Source: DATGFB01 sp032160545 (GTDB lineage: Bacteria; Actinomycetota; Actinomycetes; Mycobacteriales; Jatrophihabitantaceae). From it: a DNA stretch of 37,136 bases. Below are positions 24,409 through 31,882 of this stretch, piece by piece. Every line of letters starts with the position of its first letter. The stretch's first letter is position 1. The stretch spans positions 1 through 37,136 of the forward strand of contig JAVHVN010000014.1 of the NCBI GenBank assembly GCA_032160545.1, read 5' to 3'. A program made the position numbers and the translations under genes. The notes under the pieces are model-generated. The model was not told the origin of the DNA, searched no databases, and saw only the letters and a list, made by a program, of their open reading frames with translations.

Positions 24409-25191
24409 ATGTCTTCCTATTTCTCGACCTCAGCCTCCTCGAGTGCGCAACGAGAGCGGATGATGTCCTTCGTCGCTGCCGCGCTCGGCGTCCTCATGTT
24501 CATCTGGGGCTTCTTCAAGTGGTTGAAGCCCGAAAGCAGCGGGTCCGGCCAGTCCTACGGGGGCTACGCGTTCAGCATGCCGACCACCGCGGTCATCGGC
24601 ACGTCCCTCGCCGCCGGCCTCATCGCCCTGTTCGGCGCACTCGACCGTCGTGAAGGCCAGGGGGTGCCGACGGCCGTGCCGCTGGGCCTGGCGGCCACCA
24701 GCGCGCTGCTCGCCCTCGGCATTCTGCTCGGCAAGGGCAGCGTCACCCACATCGACGGTGGCGCGGTCAAGGTGCAGGTGGGCCTCATCCTGGCTCTCAT
24801 CACGGCGATCCTGCAGACGCTCGTCCTCGGTGCCGAATGGATGAGCCGCCAGAACGAGGGGCTCAGCCGTCTCGGTGGCCCGGGCGGCCCCGCCAGCTAC
24901 CCGGGCCAGCAGGCCGGCTACCCGGGCCAGCAGGCCGGCTACCCCGGCCAGCAGGCCGGCTACCCCGGCCAGCCCGTCGGCTCCTCTGGTGAGCAGGCCG
25001 GCTACCCGGGCCAGCCCGGCGGGTACTCCAGCCCGATCCCGCCGCCCGCCCAGACCCCGCAACCGGTTCCGCCGTCGGCCCAGCCGACGCAGACGTTCGG
25101 CCCTCCTGGAGGCGCCGGCCAGCCCGGTCAGCAGGTTCCTGGTGGTTACACCCCGCCTCCCGGCGGCACCGGGTACCCGCCCACCCCGTGA
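24409..25191 (+). CDS. DUF5336-like membrane protein with YPGQQAG repeats
   Basis: The 260-residue product starts MSSYFSTSASSSAQRERMMS. It has four hydrophobic helices (about 18-37, 58-80, 88-106, 123-143) and then a C-terminal cytoplasmic-type tail of Pro, Gln, Gly and Tyr that includes heptad units YPGQQAG. Layout and position after sucD and before the PerM-like gene match the mycobacterial 34-kDa antigen homologue Rv0954 (DUF5336). In mycobacteria the neighbouring PerM acts in cell division; a related role here is inference. The tail composition mirrors the N-terminal tail of the preceding gene. Confidence 0.82.
   Translation: MSSYFSTSASSSAQRERMMSFVAAALGVLMFIWGFFKWLKPESSGSGQSYGGYAFSMPTTAVIGTSLAAGLIALFGALDRREGQGVPTAVPLGLAATSALLALGILLGKGSVTHIDGGAVKVQVGLILALITAILQTLVLGAEWMSRQNEGLSRLGGPGGPASYPGQQAGYPGQQAGYPGQQAGYPGQPVGSSGEQAGYPGQPGGYSSPIPPPAQTPQPVPPSAQPTQTFGPPGGAGQPGQQVPGGYTPPPGGTGYPPTP
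24898..25023 (+). repeat. 21-bp coding repeats (YPGQQAG)
   Basis: Four tandem 21-bp units start at 24898, 24919, 24940 and 24961. The first three encode YPGQQAG and the fourth YPGQPVG. A diverged unit (SSGEQAG) follows, then another copy at 25003 (YPGQPGG). It is a protein-tail repeat, not a CRISPR. Confidence 0.9.
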
Positions 25192-25205
25192 CCTGAGCGC
25201 CCCAT

Positions 25206-25239
25206 GATGCCGGGCCGGCAACCTCGCCGGCCCGGCATC
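25206..25239. terminator. perfect 14-bp hairpin
   Basis: Arms 25206-25219 and 25226-25239 are perfectly complementary around a 6-nt loop, 15 bp after the stop of the DUF5336-like gene. No T-tract follows. It is a likely terminator that separates that gene from the downstream PerM/purN/purH group. Confidence 0.65.
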
Positions 25240-25285
25240 GGCGTGTCCGGTCGAGTTCCCGCGGGTGGTTTGTCAGCCTGGGCAG

Positions 25286-26623
25286 GTGCCGGACCGCGCC
25301 TTCGACCCCAGTGACCCCTCCCGGCGCAGCGTCGTCCCCCAGGCGGCGAATCACTCGCTCTGGCTGGCCGCCATCTGGACGGGCGTCGGCGCGGCAGTGG
25401 TCTGTGCCGTCACCGCGATCGTCACCGTTGCGGTCTGCTGGCTGCCCGTCTCCGGCCCGAACACTCACTCGATGTCCGCGGTGCGCGCCGGACTGCTGAC
25501 CTTCCTCGCCGCCCTGCACGGGGGCGTCACCATCGACGGGACCCCTGCCGCGTTCGTACCGCTCGGACTCACGCTGATCGTCGGCGCGGTCGCCTGGCGG
25601 GCCGGTTCCGGCCTCGGCGACGCGGCCGCGTCGCTCGACGAGCGCGAGCCGGCCCGGCTCGCGACGGCCGCCGCGTTGCAGGCCGCCTCCTTCACGGTCG
25701 CGGCACTGATCACCATCCCGTTCGCGCGTCTCGGCACCAGCAGCGCGCCCGTGCTCGGCGTCGCCGGGGCGGGGCTGCTGCTGTTCCTGGCCACCGGCGG
25801 CGTCGCGTTCGTCCGCACGTCGGAACTGGCCGGCTGGTGTGCGGTGCGGGTCCCACCGGTGGTCCCCGGCGCACTGCGAGCCGCCGGCGCCGCGCTCGCC
25901 GTCTACGTGGGCATGGGCGCGTTCCTCCTCGCGTGCTCGCTCGTGGCCCACCACGGCCGGGTCGAGGCGATCTCACGACAGGTCGGCGGGGGCTGGGGCG
26001 GGATTCCGGTGCTGCTGCTCGGAGCCCTCGCCGCGCCCAATGCCGCGATTGCCGGGGCGAGCTACCTCGCCGGCCCGGGCTTCGCCATCGGCGCCGGATC
26101 AGGCATCTCACCGTTCACCACCTCCCACGCGGTCGTCCCGGCGTTCCCGATCCTCGGAGCGCTGCCGTCCGGTCATGGGGCCAACGCGTTCGGCTGGCTG
26201 CTCGCCGCGATCACACCGCTGGTGGCCGGCGGCTGCGTCGCGCGGCTCGTCCTGCGCGCCGAAGGCTGGCCCCGGCGCTGTGCCGAGGCGGTCACCGCTG
26301 CCGGTGCCCTCCTCGTGGCGATGGTGGTGCTCGGATGGCAGGCCGGCGGCGGAATCGGCACCGGCGGGCTGCGCACCATCGGGCCGTCGCCATTGCTGTT
26401 CGGGCTCGCCGCCGCGGCCGCCGTCCTGGCCGCGACGGCGCTGTGGCTCGGGGTTGCCGCAGGGTCGGCTCGGGTCCGCTCGCGCGGCCTCGACCGCGGC
26501 GCGGGCCGCCTCGCGTCGCACGGCCCCGAGCCGGCCGGACCGGCGTCGCTCGCCCGCCGGTTGTTCGTGGTCGCTACGGGGCGGGCGGACGACGCGTCCG
26601 GCGAGGACCAGCTCGCCGGGTAA
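25286..26623 (+). CDS. PerM/DUF6350-like polytopic membrane protein
   Basis: With GTG 25286 (VPDRAFDPSDPSRR) the product is 445 residues; GTG 25265 would add seven, and neither start has a clear ribosome site. About nine to ten hydrophobic helices run from SLWLAAIWTGVGAAVVCAVTAIV to LFGLAAAAAVLAATALWLG. The loop GPGFAIGAGSGISPF and ALPSGHGANAFGWL are features I associate with DUF6350. Its position directly before purN matches M. tuberculosis PerM (Rv0955), an integral membrane protein needed for persistence and linked to divisome stability. A divisome or envelope role here is inferred from that orthology. purN begins 9 bp after its stop. Confidence 0.82.
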   Translation: MPDRAFDPSDPSRRSVVPQAANHSLWLAAIWTGVGAAVVCAVTAIVTVAVCWLPVSGPNTHSMSAVRAGLLTFLAALHGGVTIDGTPAAFVPLGLTLIVGAVAWRAGSGLGDAAASLDEREPARLATAAALQAASFTVAALITIPFARLGTSSAPVLGVAGAGLLLFLATGGVAFVRTSELAGWCAVRVPPVVPGALRAAGAALAVYVGMGAFLLACSLVAHHGRVEAISRQVGGGWGGIPVLLLGALAAPNAAIAGASYLAGPGFAIGAGSGISPFTTSHAVVPAFPILGALPSGHGANAFGWLLAAITPLVAGGCVARLVLRAEGWPRRCAEAVTAAGALLVAMVVLGWQAGGGIGTGGLRTIGPSPLLFGLAAAAAVLAATALWLGVAAGSARVRSRGLDRGAGRLASHGPEPAGPASLARRLFVVATGRADDASGEDQLAG

Positions 26624-26632
26624 GGTCGTCGC

Positions 26633-27238
26633 GTGCTGCGACGGGGTGCACCTGAGGGTGCCGACCAGCGGCGACCACGCCTGGTGCTGATGGCATCGGG
26701 CAGCGGCAGCACGGTGCAGGCGATTCTGGACGCCGCAGCTGACGCCGCCTTCGAAGGCGAGATCGCCGGCGCCGGCACCGACGTCAAGGGATGCGGGGCG
26801 ATGCGGCGCGCTGAGCGGGCCGGCGTGCCGACCTTCGCCGTGCCGCTTCGGGACTTCGCCGACCGGGCCGCGTGGAACGCTGCCCTGAGCGAGCAACTCG
26901 ACGCGCTGCAGCCCGATCTCGTGGTCCTCGCCGGATTCATGCGCCTACTCGGCGCCGACGTCGTACGCCGGTTCCGCATCGTCAACACCCATCCCGCGCT
27001 GTTGCCGGCGTTCCCGGGCGCGCACGCGATCCGCGACGCGCTGGCCGCGGGCGTGAACGTCACCGGGGTCACGGTGCACTGGGTCGACGAGGGCGTCGAC
27101 ACCGGCCCTGCGATCGTTCAGGCCGAGGTGCCCGTCGAGGCCGGCGACACCGAGGACAGCCTGCGCGCTCGCGTTCAGGCAGTCGAGAAACCCTTGTACG
27201 TCAACGCCATCCGCCAACTCTGCCGGGAGATGACTTGA
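26633..27238 (+). CDS. purN: phosphoribosylglycinamide formyltransferase
   Basis: The 201-residue product starts at GTG 26633. It is the folate-dependent GAR transformylase that transfers a formyl group from 10-formyl-THF in purine synthesis. Catalytic residues are present: Asn118 and His120 in NTHPALLPAFPGAH, and Asp156 in VDEGVDTGP. The phosphate loop reads MASGSGSTVQA rather than the common SGxGTN, a variant also seen, as I recall, in mycobacteria. It overlaps the purH start, and folD downstream supplies the cofactor, so purN-purH-folD form a functional set. Confidence 0.95.
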   Translation: MLRRGAPEGADQRRPRLVLMASGSGSTVQAILDAAADAAFEGEIAGAGTDVKGCGAMRRAERAGVPTFAVPLRDFADRAAWNAALSEQLDALQPDLVVLAGFMRLLGADVVRRFRIVNTHPALLPAFPGAHAIRDALAAGVNVTGVTVHWVDEGVDTGPAIVQAEVPVEAGDTEDSLRARVQAVEKPLYVNAIRQLCREMT

Positions 27239-28809
27239 GCAGGATCGCCATCCGTCGCGCGCTCGTGAGCGTGTACGACAAGACCGGCCTGGACGAACTC
27301 GCGCGGGGCCTGCACGAGGCCGGCGTCGAGATCGTGTCGACCGGCTCGACCGCGGCGCGCATCCGCGAGCTCGGCGTTCCGGTCACGCCGGTCGACGAGG
27401 TGACCGGGTTCCCCGAGATCCTCGGCGGCCGGGTGAAGACGTTGCACCCGCACGTGCACGCGGGGTTGCTCGCCGACCAGAACAACGCCGAACACGCGGC
27501 CACGATCGATGAACTCGGCATCGCGGCGTTCCAGCTGCTGGTGGTGAACCTGTACCCGTTCGTCGAGACGGTGGCCTCCGGCGCGTCCGCACCCGAGGTG
27601 ATCGAGCAGATCGACGTCGGCGGCCCGGCGATGGTGCGGGCCGGCGCGAAGAACCATGGCTCCCTCGCCGTCGTCGTCGACCCCGCCCGCTACGGCGAGG
27701 TGTTGCGAGCGGTTCGCGACGGCGGCTTCGAGCTCGAGAGCCGGCAGCGGCTCGCGGTAGAAGCGTTCCGGCACACGGCGGCGTACGACATCGCCGTGGC
27801 GTCGTGGCTCGGCAACGTCGTCGCGCCCGACGACCTGGTGGACGACGAGTCCAGAGGGTTCCCCGGCTGGGTCGCCGCGAGCTGGGAGCGTGCTGCCGTG
27901 CTGCGTTACGGCGAGAACCCGCATCAGCGCGCGGCGCTGTACGTGTCGCACGCCGGTGGCGTTGCGGGGCTGGCCCAAGCCGAACAGCTGTCGGGCAAGG
28001 AGATGAGCTACAACAACTACGTCGACGCCGATGCCGCCCGCCGCGCCGCGTACGACTTCGAGCAGCCGTGCGTCGCGATCATCAAGCACGCGAACCCGTG
28101 CGGTATCGCGATCGGCGCCGACATAGCCGAGGCGCATCGCAAGGCACACGCGTGCGACCCCGTCAGCGCGTACGGCGGGGTGATCGCGACCAACAGGCCG
28201 GTCACCCGGGCGATGGCCGAGCAGCTCGCGGACATCTTCACCGAAGTCGTGGTGGCGCCCCGCTTCGACGACGACGCGCTCGCGCTGCTCACCGCGAAGA
28301 AGAATTTGCGGCTGCTCGTGGCCGCCGAGATCCCCCCGGGACCCGGCGTCGAGCTGCGCCCGATCAGCGGTGGCCTGCTGCTCCAGTCGGCCGACCGAGT
28401 CGACGCACCGGGCGACGACCCGGCCACCTGGACGCTCGCGGCCGGCGACCCGGCCGACGGGGCGACGATCGCCGATCTCGCGTTCGCGTGGCGCGCGATC
28501 CGGGCGGTGAAGTCCAACGCCATCCTCCTGGCCAGCGACGGCGCCACGGTCGGCGTCGGCATGGGCCAGGTCAACCGCGTCGACTCGTGCCGTCTCGCCG
28601 TTGCCCGTGCCGGGGACAGGGTCGCGGGTTCGGTCGCCGCGTCGGACGCCTTCTTCCCGTTCGCGGACGGGTTGCAGGTGCTGCTCGACGCCGGGGTCCG
28701 CGCCGTCGTCCAGCCGGGAGGCTCGATCCGCGACGCGGATGCCGTCGCCGCGGCGACGGCAGCGAACGCCACGATGTACCTCACCGGCACGCGCCACTTC
28801 GCGCACTGA
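27235..28809 (+). CDS. purH: bifunctional AICAR transformylase/IMP cyclohydrolase
   Basis: The 524-residue product uses TTG 27235, which overlaps the purN stop and has GGGAG 5 nt upstream. The N-terminal MGS-like IMP cyclohydrolase domain has RRALVSVYDKTGLDELARGL, VSTGSTAARI and GGRVKTLHPHVHAGLL. The C-terminal AICAR transformylase has GKEMSYNNYVDADAA, AIIKHANPCG (catalytic Lys-His), DPVSAYGGVIATNR, KSNAILLA and the end VQPGGSIRDADAVAAA...MYLTGTRHF. It catalyses the last two steps to IMP. Confidence 0.97.
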   Translation: MSRIAIRRALVSVYDKTGLDELARGLHEAGVEIVSTGSTAARIRELGVPVTPVDEVTGFPEILGGRVKTLHPHVHAGLLADQNNAEHAATIDELGIAAFQLLVVNLYPFVETVASGASAPEVIEQIDVGGPAMVRAGAKNHGSLAVVVDPARYGEVLRAVRDGGFELESRQRLAVEAFRHTAAYDIAVASWLGNVVAPDDLVDDESRGFPGWVAASWERAAVLRYGENPHQRAALYVSHAGGVAGLAQAEQLSGKEMSYNNYVDADAARRAAYDFEQPCVAIIKHANPCGIAIGADIAEAHRKAHACDPVSAYGGVIATNRPVTRAMAEQLADIFTEVVVAPRFDDDALALLTAKKNLRLLVAAEIPPGPGVELRPISGGLLLQSADRVDAPGDDPATWTLAAGDPADGATIADLAFAWRAIRAVKSNAILLASDGATVGVGMGQVNRVDSCRLAVARAGDRVAGSVAASDAFFPFADGLQVLLDAGVRAVVQPGGSIRDADAVAAATAANATMYLTGTRHFAH

Positions 28810-28856
28810 CCGGGGCGCAACGAGGGCAACCGCCGCGGCTGGCAGGATGGACAGCC

Positions 28857-29708
28857 GTGACCGCTGCCATCCTCGACGGTAAGGCGACGCTCGCGGCGAT
28901 CAAGACCGAGCTGGCCGCGCGCGTCGCGGCACTCGCCGAGCGCGGTGTGGTCCCCGGCCTCGGCACCGTCCTCGTCGGCGACGACCCCGCCAGCCGCTGG
29001 TATGTCGACGCCAAGCACCGGGACTGCCGCGAGATCGGGGTCGCCAGCATCCAGCGAGAACTTCCGGCGGGCAGCACCCAGGCCGAGGTCGAGGCGGTCG
29101 TCGACGAACTCAACGCCGACGCTGCGTGCACCGCGTTCCTCGTCCAGCAGCCGACCGGCCTCGACGAGTTCGCCATCCTTGCCCGGGTCGATCCCGCGAA
29201 GGACGTCGACGGTCTGCATCCGTTGAACCTCGGCTGGCTGGTGCTGGGCAAGCCGGCGCCGCTGCCGTGCACGCCGACCGGCATCATCGAGCTGCTGCGC
29301 CGTCACGGCGTCCCGATCGCGGGCGCCCACGTCGTCGTCGTCGGCCGCGGCATCACCGTCGGCCGCCCGCTCGCGCTCATGCTCACGCGCCGGCAGGAGA
29401 ACGCGACCGTCACCGTCTGCCACACCGGAACCCGCGACCTCGCGGCGTTCACCCGGCAGGCGGACATCGTGGTCGGCGCCGCGGGGTCGCCGCGCCTGAT
29501 CACGGCCGACATGGTCAGACCGGGCGCCGCCGTGCTCGACGCCGGGGTGAGCCGGGTCGACGGCAAGATCGCCGGCGATGTCGCGCCCGACGTCGCCGAG
29601 GTCGCGGGCTACCTGACGCCGAATCCGGGTGGGGTCGGCCCGATGACCCGGGCGATGCTGCTCACCAACGTCGTCGAGGCGGCCGAGCGGGCCACCTCGG
29701 GAGCCTGA
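28857..29708 (+). CDS. folD: methylene-THF dehydrogenase/cyclohydrolase
   Basis: The 283-residue product starts at GTG 28857. It interconverts 5,10-methylene-THF and 10-formyl-THF, supplying the formyl donor for PurN and PurH just upstream. It has the catalytic Tyr and Lys in SRWYVDAKHRDC, QQPTGLDEFAI, PAKDVDGLHPLNLG (conserved Asp) and PCTPTGIIELL. The NADP-binding region VVVVGRGITVGRPLALML is followed by the C-terminal GGVGPMTRAMLLTN. CAGGAT (28843-28848) may be a -10 giving a nearly leaderless transcript. The DUF3017 gene follows 3 bp after its stop. Confidence 0.96.
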   Translation: MTAAILDGKATLAAIKTELAARVAALAERGVVPGLGTVLVGDDPASRWYVDAKHRDCREIGVASIQRELPAGSTQAEVEAVVDELNADAACTAFLVQQPTGLDEFAILARVDPAKDVDGLHPLNLGWLVLGKPAPLPCTPTGIIELLRRHGVPIAGAHVVVVGRGITVGRPLALMLTRRQENATVTVCHTGTRDLAAFTRQADIVVGAAGSPRLITADMVRPGAAVLDAGVSRVDGKIAGDVAPDVAEVAGYLTPNPGGVGPMTRAMLLTNVVEAAERATSGA

Positions 29709-29711
29709 CCG

Positions 29712-29993
29712 GTGCCGCTCGAGATCAGGCGAAGGGCACGGGCACAGGCGCCGTTCCTCACGGTCGTCGCGATCGTCGCCGCGGCGTTCGTCTACCTCAC
29801 CGTCTCGCCGGGTCACTGGCGCCGCGCGAGCGGCGTCATCGCGCTCGCCATGCTGCTCGCGGCGGTGCTGCGGCTCCTCCTGCCGCGCCGGACGGCCGGC
29901 CTGCTCGCGGTCCGGGGCAAGCGGTGGGATGTCTTCTGCTTCGCCGTCCTGGGTGTCCTGATTCTCATCGTCGACATCCGCCTGCAGAACTGA
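29712..29993 (+). CDS. DUF3017 small membrane protein
   Basis: The 93-residue product starts at GTG 29712, 3 bp after folD, and is probably translated from the same mRNA. It has three hydrophobic helices: PFLTVVAIVAAAFVYLTV, ASGVIALAMLLAAVLRLLL and VFCFAVLGVLILIVDIRL. DUF3017 proteins sit between folD and mdh in many actinobacteria. Their function is unknown. Confidence 0.85.
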   Translation: MPLEIRRRARAQAPFLTVVAIVAAAFVYLTVSPGHWRRASGVIALAMLLAAVLRLLLPRRTAGLLAVRGKRWDVFCFAVLGVLILIVDIRLQN

Positions 29994-30081
29994 GCACGTG
30001 CCCGACTAGCGTGCCGGGGGAGAGCTCGTGAGGTTCGGGCGCCGGGGCCCGGTGACCTCGAGTCAGTCGAAGGAGATCGGA

Positions 30082-31047
30082 ATGTCCAACCCCGCTCGTC
30101 GCGGCAAGGTCACCGTCGTCGGAGCCGGCTTCTACGGGTCGACGACCGCACAGCGTCTGGCCGAGTACGACGTCTTCGAGACCGTCGTGCTGACGGACAT
30201 CGTCGAGGGCAAGCCCGAGGGGCTCGCGCTCGACCTCAACCAGTCGCGCCCGATCGAGGGTTTCGAGACGACCGTGGTGGGGGCGACCACCACGCCCGAG
30301 GGCGGTGGGTACGAGCCGACCGCCGACTCGGACGTCGTCGTCATCACCGCCGGTCTGCCACGCAAGCCCGGCATGAGCCGCATGGACCTGCTCGAGGTCA
30401 ACGCCAAGATCGTCCGCGGCGTCGCCGAGAACATCGCGAAGTACTCGCCCAACGCGGTGATCATCGTCGTGTCGAACCCGCTCGACGAGATGACCGCGCT
30501 CACGCAGCTCGCATCGCAGTTCCCGAAGCAGCGGGTGTTCGGGCAGGCCGGTGTGCTGGACACCGCCCGGTTCACCAACAATGTCGCGACGACGCTCGGG
30601 GTGCCGGTCGGGTCGGTGCAGACGCTGACGCTCGGCTCGCACGGCGACACGATGGTGCCCGTCCCGTCCGCCTGCTTCGTCGACGGCAAGCCGCTCGCCG
30701 ATGTCATGGACGCCGGCACGGTGGAAGAACTCGTCACCCGAACCCGCAACGGCGGTGCCGAGGTCGTCGCGCTGCTCAAGACCGGGTCGGCGTACTACGC
30801 GCCGTCGGCCGCCGCCGCTCGGATGGCCAAGGCCGTCATCGAGGATTCCGGCAAGCTGATCCCGGTCTGTGCATGGGTCGACGGCGAGTACGGCATCAGC
30901 GAGGTCTACCTGGGGGTCGAGGCCGAGATCGGCCGTGAGGGCGTCAAGCGTGTTGTCGAGCGCGACCTCACCGAGTCCGAGCTCGCCGCGCTGAAGGAGG
31001 CCGCGGACGCCGTCCGCGCCAAGCAGGCGGACATCGCCACCCTCTAG
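30082..31047 (+). CDS. mdh: malate dehydrogenase, LDH-like type
   Basis: The ATG at 30082 follows AAGGAG (6 nt spacing) and gives 321 residues. The NAD-binding loop is VTVVGAGFYGSTTAQ with acidic Asp38-type residue in LTDIVEGKPEG. The active-site loop GLPRKPGMSRMDLL carries the arginines that select malate/oxaloacetate over lactate/pyruvate. It also has VSNPLDEMT, GQAGVLDTARF and the catalytic His in GSHGDTMVP. It interconverts malate and oxaloacetate. It is of the LDH-like class, whereas Streptomyces MDH, as I recall, belongs to the other class. A -10-like TAGCGT lies at 30007-30012. It converges on tetR with a 4-bp overlap. Confidence 0.94.
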   Translation: MSNPARRGKVTVVGAGFYGSTTAQRLAEYDVFETVVLTDIVEGKPEGLALDLNQSRPIEGFETTVVGATTTPEGGGYEPTADSDVVVITAGLPRKPGMSRMDLLEVNAKIVRGVAENIAKYSPNAVIIVVSNPLDEMTALTQLASQFPKQRVFGQAGVLDTARFTNNVATTLGVPVGSVQTLTLGSHGDTMVPVPSACFVDGKPLADVMDAGTVEELVTRTRNGGAEVVALLKTGSAYYAPSAAAARMAKAVIEDSGKLIPVCAWVDGEYGISEVYLGVEAEIGREGVKRVVERDLTESELAALKEAADAVRAKQADIATL

Positions 31048-31772
31048 CCGGGGGGCCGGTCGCCGGCGGAGACGTCACCCGCGGGATCCTGCTGGACTGC
31101 ACCGACCAGACGAAGGGCCGCAGCGACGTATTGATCGGCCAGCGTGCCGGCCGGCGTCGAACCGCTCGGGTCGAACCATTCGCTGGTCCGGCTGCACATG
31201 TCCAGCACCATGACCGCCTGCCGGGTCGGACCGTGCCGCCCTCCGATGAGCGCGAACGTGCCGCTGCGGGCCCCGGCGCGCAGGATGCCGCTCAGCCGGT
31301 CGCGGACGGCGCGCCGCCGCACCACGATCTCGGCGTAGTCGTCGTGCGCCAGATGCAGGTACTCGCGCCGCACCACCTGTGCGAGCTGCGGGCGTTCGAG
31401 GTGGCCGAGCACGTACGCGTGGACGAACGCGCGTAGGGCGGCGTCGGGGGAATTGCCGGCCGAGCCGACGCTGTGCCGGATCACCGCGTCGAGGCGATCG
31501 TGGCCGTGGCGAACCAGCCGGTACAGCAGTTCGTCCCGGCTCGAGAAGTGGTGGTACATGGCGCCCGGGGTCAAGCCGGCCGCCCGGGCGATGTCTCGAA
31601 CCGACGTCGCCGGCGCCCCGTTGCGGTAGAACAGCGCGGCGGCGGCGGCCAGCACTCGGCGTGCAGCCGTCCCCAGGTCCGCCAGGTCGGGTTCTGCATC
31701 GAAGTCGGCCCTGAACCGCGCGATGTCGGCAGCCAGCGAACCAGGTGACGGCATCCGGCCCGGCGCAGTCAT
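31044..31772 (-). CDS. TetR-family transcriptional regulator
   Basis: The 242-residue product has an N-terminal extension of about 37 residues before the TetR helix-turn-helix (RRVLAAAAALFYRNGAPATSVRDIARAAGLTPGAMYHHFSSRDELLYRLV). A variable C-terminal ligand domain follows, containing YLHLAHDDYAEIVVRRRAVRD, as in many actinobacterial acyl-CoA- or lipid-responsive regulators. It is divergent from the MFS transporter, whose promoter is overlapped by a palindrome, so it probably represses that transporter. The ligand is unknown. Confidence 0.9.
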   Translation of the reverse strand: MTAPGRMPSPGSLAADIARFRADFDAEPDLADLGTAARRVLAAAAALFYRNGAPATSVRDIARAAGLTPGAMYHHFSSRDELLYRLVRHGHDRLDAVIRHSVGSAGNSPDAALRAFVHAYVLGHLERPQLAQVVRREYLHLAHDDYAEIVVRRRAVRDRLSGILRAGARSGTFALIGGRHGPTRQAVMVLDMCSRTSEWFDPSGSTPAGTLADQYVAAALRLVGAVQQDPAGDVSAGDRPPG

Positions 31773-31807
31773 GCCCTACCCCCGTGCTCGTTCTCGGCCG
31801 CGCCTCA

Positions 31808-31837
31808 TTGACTCGGTACTCGAATGGTGGCTATAAA
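31808..31837 (+). promoter_or_regulatory. near-consensus promoter of MFS transporter
   Basis: TTGACT (31808-31813) and TATAAA (31832-31837) are separated by 18 bp, each a 5/6 match to the sigma-70 consensus. This stands out in GC-rich DNA. Transcription would start near 31844, giving a leader of about 39 nt to the ATG at 31883. Confidence 0.7.
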
Positions 31838-31845
31838 CGATCGTT
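31836..31845. promoter_or_regulatory. palindromic candidate TetR operator
   Basis: AACGATCGTT is a perfect 10-bp palindrome that overlaps the end of the -10 element and the presumed transcription start of the MFS gene. Binding by the divergent TetR protein here would block RNA polymerase. The AACG/CGTT half-sites resemble many TetR operators. Confidence 0.6.
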
Positions 31846-31882
31846 CAGTTTTAACCAGAGCGAAACATGGGACGGACGGGAC

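Noticed and set aside
24898..25023. Regular 21-bp repeats as a possible CRISPR or iteron array
   Set aside because: The units are contiguous, in frame, without spacers, and encode the YPGQQAG tail of a membrane protein.
28017..29816. Long minus-strand open frames opposite purH and folD
   Set aside because: They are antisense to conserved purine and folate genes, with no domain and no start context.
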